Shown: positions 1-8,049 of the stretch, in pieces | Layout of the letters: every line of letters begins with the position of its first letter | Numbering within the stretch: the stretch's first letter is position 1 | Origin: Laedolimicola sp934402125 | GTDB lineage: Bacteria; Bacillota; Clostridia; Lachnospirales; Lachnospiraceae | DNA: 64,000 bases | Assembly (NCBI RefSeq): GCF_052065835.1 | Contig: NZ_JBQHTG010000004.1 | Coordinates: 62,001 to 126,000, forward strand | Direction of reading: 5' to 3' | The notes under the pieces: generated by a model | The model's input: the letters and a program-made list of their open reading frames with translations, nothing else | What the model was told of the DNA's origin: nothing | Databases searched by the model: none | Made by a program: the position numbers and the translations under genes

Positions 1-532
1 GATCCACGGCGGTAATAATATCCTGGGATCTGGGCGCAAATACGCTCCGTACCGCCTCCAGCGTCATGACATCCTTTTCATCTCTGGTTTCAATGAGATA
101 TACCACGCGCGTAGCCTCTGTCTGGATATGCAGCTTCTTTGCCTGGCTGTAGATATCCACCAGAAGCAGGTTATCCAGCAGAAGGTTCTGAATAAAGTTA
201 TTGCGGTCAAACCGCTCCTTGTAAGCCACAATCAGGTTCTGTAATTCGCTGACTGCCACCTTGCCAATCATATAGGCGTCGTCTCCGCTGCCTCTGGCCA
301 GCAGGATATAGGCCAGGACACTCTCATCGTATACTTTAAAGAAATGGCAGCCCTGAAGATTCTGTCCTTCCGCCGGAGACTGGGCAAAGCTTTTTGCCAT
401 CTCCTGGGTAATGGCTGACGCGTCAAAGGTGGACGCAACCTGGCTTCCGTCCGTCTCCAGCACGCAGAGATCGATTCGTGTTATCCCCCGCAGCTCTTCC
501 AGACTCGACTGTATCACCTGATGAGAAATCAT
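1..532 (-). CDS. PucR/CdaR-type transcriptional regulator, N-terminal part (cut by window start)
   Basis: The frame opens at an ATG at 532 behind a GGAGG site and runs off the left edge, so only about 177 N-terminal residues are visible (start MISHQVIQSSLEEL). The visible part looks like the sensory and GGDEF-like portion of the CdaR/PucR family, with a segment that reads TRIDLCVLETDGSQVAST. The C-terminal helix-turn-helix expected for this family lies outside the window. Such proteins are cytosolic DNA-binding regulators, often of sugar-diacid or purine use, but no target can be inferred here. An extended -10 promoter (TGG-TATAAT, 564-572 on the minus strand) lies just upstream. The family call rests on overall resemblance. 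Confidence 0.6.
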   Translation of the reverse strand, partial: MISHQVIQSSLEELRGITRIDLCVLETDGSQVASTFDASAITQEMAKSFAQSPAEGQNLQGCHFFKVYDESVLAYILLARGSGDDAYMIGKVAVSELQNLIVAYKERFDRNNFIQNLLLDNLLLVDIYSQAKKLHIQTEATRVVYLIETRDEKDVMTLEAVRSVFAPRSQDIITAVD

Positions 533-563
533 ATTCCTGTACCTCCGTCATTTCATTGGTTCG

Positions 564-572
564 ATTATACCA
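564..572 (-). promoter_or_regulatory. Extended -10 promoter of the PucR-type regulator gene
   Basis: On the minus strand TG-G-TATAAT is a perfect extended -10 element about 30 bases before the start codon at 532. No good -35 box sits 17 bases further upstream, which fits an extended -10 promoter. Confidence 0.5.
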
Positions 573-639
573 CGCTCTGTTGATATCTGGAAAGTCCTTT
601 TTCGTCAAAATGCCCAAAAAATCGCTATAAAATGCCCTT

Positions 640-703
640 AAAAAATTTTTTAAAAAATTTTGTTATAATGCTTGACATTTTTCCCAAGTGATGATACTAT
701 AAT
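640..703 (+). promoter_or_regulatory. tRNA-Thr promoter with AT-rich upstream element
   Basis: TTGACA (672-677), a 17-base spacer and TACTAT (695-700) form a strong sigma-A promoter; TATAAT overlaps at 698-703. Alternating A and T tracts at 640-661 lie just upstream of the -35 box, where an UP element or bent DNA would act. The start would fall about 20 bases before the tRNA gene. Confidence 0.7.
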
Positions 704-730
704 CTAGCGCGTTGCGCAAGAGATACAAAC

Positions 731-803
731 GCTGCTGTGGCTCAGTCGGTAGAGCGTCGCATTGGTAGTGCGGAGGTCACGGGTCCGATTCCCGTCAGCA
801 GCT
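731..803 (+). tRNA. tRNA-Thr (anticodon GGT)
   Basis: A complete 73-base cloverleaf: acceptor arms GCTGCTG and CAGCAGC, D-arm GCTC/GAGC, anticodon stem TCGCA/TGCGG around loop TTGGTAG, and T-arm ACGGG/CCCGT. The anticodon GGT reads ACC and ACT threonine codons. No CCA is encoded. It stands alone between its own promoter and terminator. Confidence 0.95.
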
Positions 804-806
804 TAA

Positions 807-839
807 AAAAAGAATCCTGTTTAACAGGATTCTTTTTTT
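807..839 (+). terminator. Bidirectional terminator between tRNA-Thr and htrA
   Basis: The stem AGAATCCTG/CAGGATTCT around TTTAA is flanked by an A-run on the left and a T-run on the right, so it can end the tRNA transcript on the plus strand and htrA on the minus strand. The same AGAATCCTG stem recurs at 21491-21513. Confidence 0.85.
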
Positions 840-844
840 ATGTT

Positions 845-2053
845 TTATTTGCCCGCATGGTCTGCTGCTTTATTCTGTCCCAGTGTGACCGTCACCGTTT
901 TTTCTGCATACTGACCATTCTCCTGGCTGCTGTAGGTGATCTCCACCTGCTCGCCGTATTTGTAATAGGAGATCTGCTCCTTCAAATCCGCCAGAGCAGA
1001 TACGCTGGTTCCGTCGAATTTGGTGATGATATCGCCCTTCTGAAGACCAGCCTGCTCTGCCGCGCTGCCGGCCTCTACCGCTGTGATGTAGACGCCCTTG
1101 GGCATATCATAGGCCTGTGCCACTTCACTGGTCACGTCCTGGCCGCTGATACCCAGAAAGCCCTGCTCGCCTTCAGCCGCCTTCTCGGTTCGTACCTGAC
1201 GGTTCATCAGGTTCTCAATAATATCCACCACATCGTCCACCGGAATCGCATAGCCCATACCCTCTACACTGGTTTCCGAATATTTCGCGGAGTTAATTCC
1301 AACTAACTGTCCGGACAGATTCAGAAGCGCGCCGCCGCTGTTACCCGGGTTAATAGCCGCATCTGTCTGAATCAGCGTATTGGTTGTATTTTCGATGGTA
1401 ACCTCACGGTTCAGGGCGCTTACAATGCCTGTTGTCACGGACTGTCCATAGCCCAGCGCGTTGCCGATGGCTACTACCTGCTGTCCCACCTGCAGATCCG
1501 AGGATTTTCCAATCTCAATGATCTTAATAGCGGAAAGCGTATCCTCCGACAGATCCTTCAGGTTTACGGCAATGACCGCGATATCATGATCCGCGTCTGT
1601 TCCCTTCACTGTGGCCTTTGCCACACTTTCATCTGCGAAACCTACGCTCAGCTCCTGAGCACCGCTGACCACATGGTTATTGGTAACCATCAGAAGTTCT
1701 GTATCCGTCTTACCGATGATAATGCCGGAACCGCTACTCTCGCTCTCATAAGCCTGGGGCTGGCCGAACAAGCTCTGCATCTCCTGAACGCTCTTATTGG
1801 TAATTGCCACCAGGGAGGGCATGGCCGCCTCCGCGATAGCGGACACACTGCCCTTAGATGTACCGGAGCTTCCGGAATCCGAGGAGTTGCTGACTGCGCT
1901 GGCCACGTTCAGCTCTGCCTTATCCGCCGCGGTCACTGCTCCCCCATTTGCCTTATGATACAGATAATTGCTGCCCTGAAAGGCTGTGCTTGCCAGCACG
2001 CCAAAGGCCAGGGCCGTCGCTACAAATTTACTTCCTTTTTTTATGCTTCTCAT
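845..2053 (-). CDS. htrA: HtrA/DegP-type serine protease with PDZ domain (S1C family)
   Basis: 402 residues. A short basic N-terminus and a hydrophobic segment (about 10-27) anchor the protein in the membrane with the protease outside. A low-complexity Ser/Gly linker (about 50-70) leads to a trypsin-like domain with a full triad: His127 (TNNHVVSG), Asp157 (DHDIAV) and Ser239 in GNSGG. One PDZ domain follows at about 300-390. The family degrades or refolds damaged envelope proteins. The start is the ATG at 2053 behind AGGAGG. The gene is separated from the upstream VanZ-carboxypeptidase gene by about 127 bases, and shares a terminator with tRNA-Thr downstream. It may be HtrA-like or DegP-like; the exact paralogue cannot be told. 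Confidence 0.93.
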   Translation of the reverse strand: MRSIKKGSKFVATALAFGVLASTAFQGSNYLYHKANGGAVTAADKAELNVASAVSNSSDSGSSGTSKGSVSAIAEAAMPSLVAITNKSVQEMQSLFGQPQAYESESSGSGIIIGKTDTELLMVTNNHVVSGAQELSVGFADESVAKATVKGTDADHDIAVIAVNLKDLSEDTLSAIKIIEIGKSSDLQVGQQVVAIGNALGYGQSVTTGIVSALNREVTIENTTNTLIQTDAAINPGNSGGALLNLSGQLVGINSAKYSETSVEGMGYAIPVDDVVDIIENLMNRQVRTEKAAEGEQGFLGISGQDVTSEVAQAYDMPKGVYITAVEAGSAAEQAGLQKGDIITKFDGTSVSALADLKEQISYYKYGEQVEITYSSQENGQYAEKTVTVTLGQNKAADHAGK

Positions 2054-2180
2054 ATAAAAGACCTCCTCAAATCAGGTTTTTTCTTCCTTTCATTTGACGA
2101 GGTCATTATATCTTATATCTGTGATGTAATTGTGGTGCTTTTATGTCGCAACTGTGGTATTTCTATGTTTTTTTTGTGTT

Positions 2181-3761
2181 CTATTCCTCTTCGGAAGCTC
2201 CCGCCACATAGTCAAACAAGGTCTTTGCATCCTGATAACGTCCCGGATCCCCGTCCTGCATCAGTACCGCAATATAGGTTCTTCCCTCGATCTCCGCGGC
2301 AGCCACCAGGCATTTCACGTCATTGAAGCTGCCTGTCTTCATACCGATGGCATTTTCATAATACTGACTGCCGGAGGGCTGAATCAGCTCATTGGTATTT
2401 TTGTAGGTCAGATCCAGGTTGTCGAAAAGAGCACGGTAAGAGCTGGCTCCGCAGAGCTTCTTAATCGTGTCATTTTTCAGACAGGCCCTGGCTATGCGGA
2501 CCATATCCCTGGCGCAGCTGTACTGACCGTCAGCCTGATCTCCGTCCGGAGTCAGAAAGCTGGAATTCTCCAGATTCAGCTCGGTTCCCAGATCCTTTTC
2601 CGCATCCAGAAAGGCCTTCAGGGCATCGTCCACGGACGCTTCGTCATTGCCGAGAATCTTCCGTCCGGTATAGGCTGCCAGCGCATAGGCCGCGTCGTTG
2701 CCGGATGGAACCAGCATGGCCCCCAGGAAGGTTTCCACCGTTCCGATGGTTCCCACCTTCAGATTGGCGTTGGACGCCTTGTCACTGATACGGGTAATCT
2801 CTTCGCCCGCCGTCATTTTTTCCGCCGGATCGCAGTAATTTAACACCGTCAGGGCCGTCATCAGCTTGGTGGTGCTGGCCGGTACAGCCTGATCGGTTCC
2901 GCTCTTTTCATAGAGAATCAGATCCTCGTCTACCGAAAACAGAATCGCAGATCCCGCTTCCAGGGAAAGCTCTGGCATGGTCTCTGCCACCTGAAGCTGC
3001 TTTGCCGCTTCCTCTGCCAGGCGCTTTGCCTCAGCCTCTTCCGCTGCCTTCTGCGCCTCAGCGGCCTTTCTGGCCTGATCTTCCTCCTGCATACGTACCT
3101 CCTTCACATGGGCAATCTCCAGCCGGGTGCCCTGTACCATGACCGGAAGTAACATCAACAGGAATAAAAGCTCCAGCTCCAGACGCACCGGCGCCGTCAC
3201 CTGATGGCCCCGGGAACGCTTTACCGTAGCCATTCGCTCGATTCCCGCAATATTCATACACAGCAGCCCAAACAGGAAATAGCCCAGGAAGCTGCCAAAC
3301 AGCGCCCACAGAATGTCGTCCAGACGCACGGGCATAGCGGGCATAAACAGCTGAAATACCTCGATAAAAAGCGCTGCGCTTCCGCACAGGGACAGCACCT
3401 TGCCCGGATTCCGGCTCCGCCGGAATAAAAACGGCACCAGGAAGCCTATAGGGATATATTTCAGGAACGCCCCAAATAGAGCGCCCACGCCGCTCTCCTT
3501 CACCATGCGCACCGTTCCCACCACAGGAATCAGATTCATTCCCGAAAATGAGGGCTTCAGGGAAAATCCCAGAGCCGGGCTCACAGACGCGGAAAACAGG
3601 GTCAGAAGCCACCAGGCCAGCACTGCCATTCCGGCTTCATGAGCCACCGGCACCCGCATCCGGCCACCGCGGTACAGCAGCCGGAGCAAGCCCCGATAAA
3701 TCACATATACAAGCAATCCTATCAGAAAATAGGGTTTGATACTTCCGAAATATCCTGCCAA
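2181..3761 (-). CDS. VanZ-domain / D-alanyl-D-alanine carboxypeptidase (peptidase S11) fusion
   Basis: 526 residues with two joined modules. Residues 1-180 are a multi-pass VanZ-like membrane domain (LIPV near 77-80 and the acidic/aromatic helices up to about 165). A further transmembrane helix (195-212) and an Ala/Glu/Lys-rich coiled coil (220-258) lead to an S11 penicillin-binding domain with all three motifs: STTK (296-299), SGN (353-355) and KTG (475-477). The second half should remove terminal D-Ala from peptidoglycan stem peptides outside the membrane. VanZ domains are linked to glycopeptide resistance and surface structures, with unclear chemistry. The start is TTG at 3761, six bases after GGAGGGGG; no ATG fits. 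It lies 16 bases after sigH and is probably co-transcribed. Confidence 0.9.
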   Translation of the reverse strand: MAGYFGSIKPYFLIGLLVYVIYRGLLRLLYRGGRMRVPVAHEAGMAVLAWWLLTLFSASVSPALGFSLKPSFSGMNLIPVVGTVRMVKESGVGALFGAFLKYIPIGFLVPFLFRRSRNPGKVLSLCGSAALFIEVFQLFMPAMPVRLDDILWALFGSFLGYFLFGLLCMNIAGIERMATVKRSRGHQVTAPVRLELELLFLLMLLPVMVQGTRLEIAHVKEVRMQEEDQARKAAEAQKAAEEAEAKRLAEEAAKQLQVAETMPELSLEAGSAILFSVDEDLILYEKSGTDQAVPASTTKLMTALTVLNYCDPAEKMTAGEEITRISDKASNANLKVGTIGTVETFLGAMLVPSGNDAAYALAAYTGRKILGNDEASVDDALKAFLDAEKDLGTELNLENSSFLTPDGDQADGQYSCARDMVRIARACLKNDTIKKLCGASSYRALFDNLDLTYKNTNELIQPSGSQYYENAIGMKTGSFNDVKCLVAAAEIEGRTYIAVLMQDGDPGRYQDAKTLFDYVAGASEEE

Positions 3762-3777
3762 AAAACCCCCTCCTTCT

Positions 3778-4359
3778 TTAGTTCAGAATGCATTTCTTTA
3801 GTTTTCGACGAATCCGCTGGAGAGCATTGTCTATGGATTTGGGAGTTTTTCCCATTTTTTCAGCAATCTGAATGTAATTTTCCCCGCTCAGATACCGTTC
3901 CAATATGGTATTCTCCATAGGACTTAAAAGCGCCTCGATCCGTACCTGCAGATTCTCCGCGGACTCCTGATCAATCAATAGTTCCTCCGGGCTTTTTCCC
4001 CGGGGTCCCTCTCCTGCAGCGTCCAGTCCCTCCGTCAGCTCCACATAGCTGTTCAGAGGCGTATGCTTCTGCCGGGAGGCCGCCTGAATCGCTGTGTAGA
4101 TCTGGCGGGAGATGCACAGCTTCGCAAAGGCCCCGAAGGCCGTCTCTTTTTCCGGCCGGTAATCCCGGATCGCCTTAAACAATCCCAACATTCCCTCCTG
4201 AATCAGATCGTCGCTGTCGCCACCTATGAGGTACAGAGTCCTTGCTTCCCGCCGCACCTGCCCCTTATAGCGCTCTATCAGAAGATCCATACATTCCGGC
4301 TCACCGACACGAATCCGTTCTATCAGCTCTTCATCTGACTGTGTCTCATTCTTTATCAT
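3778..4359 (-). CDS. sigH: RNA polymerase sigma factor SigH (Spo0H)
   Basis: 193 residues with sigma-70 region 2 (about 20-90, ending LCISRQIYTAI) and region 4 (about 140-190, ending KSIDNALQRIRRKLKK). The stretches SRQKHTPLNSY and KSIDNALQR match the Bacillus SigH pattern closely. SigH drives early stationary-phase and sporulation-entry genes. The gene sits directly after rlmB (3-base gap), as the equivalent gene does in many endospore formers, which supports the name. The ribosome binding site is weak, suggesting translational coupling to rlmB. The Bacillus gene yacP, usually between rlmB and sigH, is absent here. Confidence 0.93.
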   Translation of the reverse strand: MIKNETQSDEELIERIRVGEPECMDLLIERYKGQVRREARTLYLIGGDSDDLIQEGMLGLFKAIRDYRPEKETAFGAFAKLCISRQIYTAIQAASRQKHTPLNSYVELTEGLDAAGEGPRGKSPEELLIDQESAENLQVRIEALLSPMENTILERYLSGENYIQIAEKMGKTPKSIDNALQRIRRKLKKCILN

Positions 4360-4362
4360 ATA

Positions 4363-5106
4363 TTATTTCTTCATTCTCTGCCGTACAATCTCGTAGGCCA
4401 GCACTCCCGTTGCCACAGAGGCGTTCAGGGAATCAATATTTCCTTTCATGGGGACGGAAGCAATGAAGTCGCAGGACTCCCGCACCAGACGGCTGACGCC
4501 CTCTCCCTCATTTCCGATAACCAGGCCGATGGGGCCGGTCAGGTTCAGGTCGTACATGGTCTCGCCGCCCATATCGGCGCAGACAAACCACAGACCCTGC
4601 TCCTTTAACTCCTTGATGGTATTGGTCAGGTTGGTAACTTTCGCTACAGGTGTGTAGTTGATAGCTCCCGCTGAGGCTCTGGCCACCACTGCCGTCAGGC
4701 CTGCTGCCCGGCGCTTGGGAATAATGACCCCATGTGCGCCTGCCAGGTTGGCTGTACGGATAATAGCTCCCAGGTTATGGGGATCCTCGATATCGTCCAG
4801 AAGAATCAGGAAGGGAGCCTCCCCCTTCTCCCGGGCAGCAGCCAACATTTCGTCCACCGTACTGTAATCGTAGGCCGCGGCCTGGGCAATGACGCCCTGG
4901 TGATGGCCGGTGGAGGACATTTGATCCAGGCGCTCCTTGGTCACAAAATTCACGATGGTATCGTGCTTTCTCGCTTCCCGCTTGATGGTATTGATACTTC
5001 CGTCCTGACAGCCATCCTGCACGAACAGCTTATCGATGGTCTTGCCGGAACGAAATGCCTCAAGCACCGCATTTCTTCCTTCTATGGTCAGTTCTTCGTA
5101 ATTCAT
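4363..5106 (-). CDS. rlmB: 23S rRNA (guanosine-2251-2'-O)-methyltransferase RlmB
   Basis: 247 residues, normal length for the TrmH/SpoU family. An N-terminal substrate-binding domain (about 1-80, starting with EGRNAVLEAF) precedes a SPOUT knot with the three family motifs: NLGAIIRTANLAGAHG, IGNEGEGVSRL and NASVATGVLAYE. The enzyme methylates the ribose of G2251 in the peptidyl-transferase loop of 23S rRNA, using SAM. It begins one base after the stop of mrnC and is three bases before sigH, inside the cysE-to-sigH operon. Confidence 0.95.
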   Translation of the reverse strand: MNYEELTIEGRNAVLEAFRSGKTIDKLFVQDGCQDGSINTIKREARKHDTIVNFVTKERLDQMSSTGHHQGVIAQAAAYDYSTVDEMLAAAREKGEAPFLILLDDIEDPHNLGAIIRTANLAGAHGVIIPKRRAAGLTAVVARASAGAINYTPVAKVTNLTNTIKELKEQGLWFVCADMGGETMYDLNLTGPIGLVIGNEGEGVSRLVRESCDFIASVPMKGNIDSLNASVATGVLAYEIVRQRMKK

Positions 5107-5532
5107 TTATTCCAGTCCTTTCTTCACAAGCTCCAGAATCCGCTCCATACGGCCTGTGAGATAGAGATAGCCCATCAGCGCTTCAAAGCCTGTGGCCCGG
5201 CGGTAATCCGACATGGTAGCGTGCTTCGCCATAGTGGCGGAATTGGCGTTGCGGCCCCGCTTAAAGACCTGCATTTCCTCCTCCGTCAGTTCCTCCTTAA
5301 TACGCTCCAGAGAAGCCGACTGGGCTCCCGCGTTCACCAGAGTACTGGCTTCCTTGTGAAGCCGATTAGCCTGGGCGTTGCCCCTTCCCACCAGAAGGGA
5401 ACGGATTACCAGCTCATAAACGGCGTCCCCGATATAGGCCAGCACCAGAGGTGAATAGGTCCGGACGTCCACATCCGGAAGCTCCCAGTTCTCCTTCAGG
5501 GCGCTCATCAGATCCATTATGCTCTTTTCCAT
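5107..5532 (-). CDS. mrnC: Mini-ribonuclease III MrnC
   Basis: 141 residues, a lone RNase III catalytic domain with no RNA-binding domain, as in MrnC. The motif LAYIGDAVYELVIR holds the acidic metal-binding residues. The family trims the ends of the 23S rRNA precursor. The ATG at 5532 has AGAGGG seven bases upstream and lies inside the end of cysS (16-base overlap), which favours it over the internal Met at residue 6. Confidence 0.92.
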   Translation of the reverse strand: MEKSIMDLMSALKENWELPDVDVRTYSPLVLAYIGDAVYELVIRSLLVGRGNAQANRLHKEASTLVNAGAQSASLERIKEELTEEEMQVFKRGRNANSATMAKHATMSDYRRATGFEALMGYLYLTGRMERILELVKKGLE

Positions 5533-6923
5533 TTAACGCCCTCTCGTGTATCCTCCAGAACAATGCCTTTGCTAAGAAGCTCTGCGCGAATCTCGTCGGC
5601 CCGGGCAAAGTTCTTCTCTTTTCTTGCCTGCTGACGCTCTGCAATCAGCGTCTCGATATCGGCATCCAGAAGCTCTTCCTTCTTGTCCACTACCAGACCC
5701 AGAATATCGCACAGGGTCTTCAGACGGTCCAGGCATTTCTGCAGATAAGACTTGCTGTTCTCTGCGCTTGTGTGGGTATTCAGGTATTTTACCAACTCAA
5801 AGATGGCCGCAATGGCGTCCGCCGTATTGAAGTCGTCGTCCATGGCTTCGTCAAATTTCTTTACATACTCCTCGGACGCGTCATAGTGGGCGGTCTCGCT
5901 CTCGGTCATGCTGTCGTCCTTGGCGTTGGCAATCAGATGCTTCAGGTTGTCCGCCGCAGTCAGGATTCGATCCAGGCTGGTCTTGGAGGACTGCATCAGA
6001 TCGGCGCTGAAGTTTAAGGGACTTCTGTAGTGGGCGCTCAGCATGAAGAAACGGAGCACCTGCGGATCGTATTTCTCGGTAATCTCTCTTACGGTAAAGA
6101 AGTTGCCCAGGGACTTGGACATTTTCCGGTTGTCAATGTTCAGGAAAGCGTTGTGCAGCCAGTAGTGGGCGAACTCCTTTCCGTTGCAGGCCTCGCTCTG
6201 GGCTATCTCATTTTCATGGTGCGGGAAAATCAGATCCTCGCCGCCTGCGTGGATATCAATCTGCTCGCCCAGATATTTTTTGGACATGACAGAGCACTCG
6301 ATGTGCCAGCCCGGACGTCCCTCGCCCCAGGGTGACTCCCATGCGGGCTCTCCTTCCTTTTTTGGCTTCCAAAGTACGAAATCCAGCGGATCCTCTTTTT
6401 CATTCTCACCGGATACCAGAAGGGAACGGTTGCCGCTCCTGAGATCGTCCAGGTTCTTGTGGGACAGCTTTCCGTAGGGAGCAAACTTTCTGGTGCGGAA
6501 ATATACGGTTCCGTTCACCGCGTAGGCATAGCCCTTGTCAATCAGATCCTGAATCATCTCAATCATGCCCGGAATCTCCCGGGTAGCCAGAGGATGCGTG
6601 GTGGCCGGCTTTACGTTCATGTCAGCCATATCCTTTTTGCATTCCGCGATATAACGCTCGGAAATCTCGTTTGCGGGCACGCCCTCCTCGATAGCCTTCT
6701 TGATAATCTTGTCGTCCACATCTGTGAAGTTGGATACATAATTTACTTCATAGCCCTTGTACTCCAGATAACGGCGCACCGTGTCGAATACGATCATCGG
6801 ACGGGCGTTGCCGATATGGATAAAATTATATACGGTAGGGCCGCATACATACATTTTTACCTTGCCCTCCTCCAGGGGAACAAATTCTTCCTTGCTTTTC
6901 GTCATTGTATTATACAGCTTCAT
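5517..6923 (-). CDS. cysS: Cysteinyl-tRNA synthetase
   Basis: 468 residues, normal length. Class I signatures are present: HIGN at 36-39 and KMSKSLGN near 270, with the zinc-site cysteine in YVCGPTVYN and a HHENEIAQSEA segment. It charges tRNA-Cys with cysteine in the cytosol. The gene overlaps cysE by 14 bases upstream and mrnC by 16 bases downstream, so the three are translated as a coupled set. The start at 6923 follows AAGGAG. A Cys T-box upstream of cysE should couple its expression to the level of uncharged tRNA-Cys. Confidence 0.97.
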   Translation of the reverse strand: MKLYNTMTKSKEEFVPLEEGKVKMYVCGPTVYNFIHIGNARPMIVFDTVRRYLEYKGYEVNYVSNFTDVDDKIIKKAIEEGVPANEISERYIAECKKDMADMNVKPATTHPLATREIPGMIEMIQDLIDKGYAYAVNGTVYFRTRKFAPYGKLSHKNLDDLRSGNRSLLVSGENEKEDPLDFVLWKPKKEGEPAWESPWGEGRPGWHIECSVMSKKYLGEQIDIHAGGEDLIFPHHENEIAQSEACNGKEFAHYWLHNAFLNIDNRKMSKSLGNFFTVREITEKYDPQVLRFFMLSAHYRSPLNFSADLMQSSKTSLDRILTAADNLKHLIANAKDDSMTESETAHYDASEEYVKKFDEAMDDDFNTADAIAAIFELVKYLNTHTSAENSKSYLQKCLDRLKTLCDILGLVVDKKEELLDADIETLIAERQQARKEKNFARADEIRAELLSKGIVLEDTREGVKWKRA

Positions 6924-7635
6924 GTTTTTTCTCCTTCTTTTTTTCCTCTTTTTCTTTTTTCTTCTCGGCTTTTTTCGCCGCCTTTTGTCTCTCTTTCTCT
7001 TCCAGCTCAGACAACTGCCGGTTCAGATCCGCGTTTTCCTTACGCAGTGCCATCAGCTCCTCCATAACCGGATCGGGCAGGTTGACCTGATCCATATCGC
7101 TTCTGGGTACCTTTACGTTGTCCTGCTTTACAATGCGTCCCGGCACGCCTACTACCGTGCAGTTGGGCGGCACCTCCTTCAGCACCACCGATCCGGCTCC
7201 GATCTTGGAATTCTCCCCGATGGTAAAGGAGCCCAGAATTTTTGCTCCCGCACTGACCATGACGTTGTCCTCCAGGGTCGGGTGCCGCTTGCCCTTCTCC
7301 TTGCCGGTTCCGCCTAGGGTAACACCCTGGTAGAGGGTTACATTATCTCCGATAATGGTGGTTTCTCCGATGATCACGCCTGAGCCATGGTCGATAAACA
7401 GTCCTTTCCCGATTGTAGCTCCCGGGTGAATCTCAATCCCCGTCTTTCTTCTGGAACGCTGGGAAATCCATCTGGCCCAGAAATAATGTCCGTTCTGATA
7501 AAGCTTATGCGCCACCCGGTAATTCAGGATCGCCCAGAAGCAGGGATACAGAAGCACCTCTGCCGATGTCTTGATGGCCGGATCCCGTTCCCGGATCACC
7601 TGGATTTCTTCGTTGATATATTTCATGATTCCCAT
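6910..7635 (-). CDS. cysE: Serine O-acetyltransferase CysE
   Basis: 241 residues. The first 180 carry the compact helical domain and the left-handed beta-helix of hexapeptide repeats typical of CysE (GATIGKGLFIDHGSGVIIG, GAKILGSFTIGENSKIGAGS). It makes O-acetylserine from serine and acetyl-CoA, the first step of cysteine synthesis. The tail after about residue 195 is a highly charged Lys/Glu-rich coiled segment ending in HEAV, absent from short bacterial forms; its role is unknown. The start at 7635 follows AAGGGG. It is the first gene behind the T-box and the entry to a six-gene run ending in the VanZ-carboxypeptidase gene. Confidence 0.93.
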   Translation of the reverse strand: MGIMKYINEEIQVIRERDPAIKTSAEVLLYPCFWAILNYRVAHKLYQNGHYFWARWISQRSRRKTGIEIHPGATIGKGLFIDHGSGVIIGETTIIGDNVTLYQGVTLGGTGKEKGKRHPTLEDNVMVSAGAKILGSFTIGENSKIGAGSVVLKEVPPNCTVVGVPGRIVKQDNVKVPRSDMDQVNLPDPVMEELMALRKENADLNRQLSELEEKERQKAAKKAEKKKEKEEKKKEKKHEAV

Positions 7636-7679
7636 GATATTCCCCTTTGATCATAACAGATTTTTTTGAAATATGGAAT

Positions 7680-7702
7680 GGAATTCCCTATTATATAAAA
7701 AA
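7680..7702 (-). repeat. 23-base motif after the T-box terminator, shared with a palindrome at 21571-21619
   Basis: Read on the minus strand this 23-base stretch starts with the U-run of the T-box terminator and ends in AATAGGGAATTCC. It differs at two positions from each arm of the palindrome at 21571-21619. No second arm is present here, so it looks like half of that palindrome. Confidence 0.5.
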
Positions 7703-7964
7703 GGATTCTGACATCTCCTGTTAAGAGACGAAAGAATCCGCGGTTCCACTCTTTTTAAAAGGCTCTCTGCCTTTTCCCTTTTTCCGCGTAACGTGCGGTT
7801 CTCCCGTACCCGGCTTGCAACGGCTTCCCGCCCTTTGTTCACCGGATCAGCTCCCGGATGCACTTCGTCCGTTCCTCCCGCGAAAGCTGCTCGCAGCCAA
7901 TGACAGCTTTTCTCTGACGCTTCGGATGCGGATTACTTTTCCGTTCCCTGCCTTTTTCTTATCC
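7697..7964 (-). promoter_or_regulatory. T-box riboswitch, Cys specifier, leader of cysE-cysS operon
   Basis: The conserved T-box core AGTGGAACCGCGG is read on the minus strand at 7750-7738. It is followed by a terminator with arms at 7739-7733 and 7709-7703 and a U-run at 7702-7697. In the stem I region the segment GAAGTGCATCC places a TGC codon at 7862-7860, a cysteine specifier. Uncharged tRNA-Cys should pair there and with the T-box bulge, favour the antiterminator, and let transcription run into cysE, cysS, mrnC, rlmB, sigH and the fusion gene. Codon choice is by position; stem I was not folded in full. Confidence 0.88.
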
Positions 7965-7970
7965 TTTTAT

Positions 7971-7999
7971 AGAATATGCAAAAAATGCCCGTTTGTCAA
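7971..7999 (-). promoter_or_regulatory. Promoter of the cysE-cysS-sigH operon
   Basis: TTGACA (7999-7994), 17-base spacer, TATTCT (7976-7971) on the minus strand. Transcription would begin near 7964, at the first base of the T-box leader. Confidence 0.8.
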
Positions 8000-8049
8000 G
8001 CCTTTGCAAATAATTTCAGGAAATATTCCTGTTTTTCTTCGAGGCCTTC

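Noticed and set aside
737..1306. Plus-strand open frame across tRNA-Thr and htrA
   Set aside because: It runs through the tRNA gene and antisense to htrA.
7651..7863. Short minus-strand open frame in the cysE leader
   Set aside because: It lies inside the T-box riboswitch, which explains the sequence.
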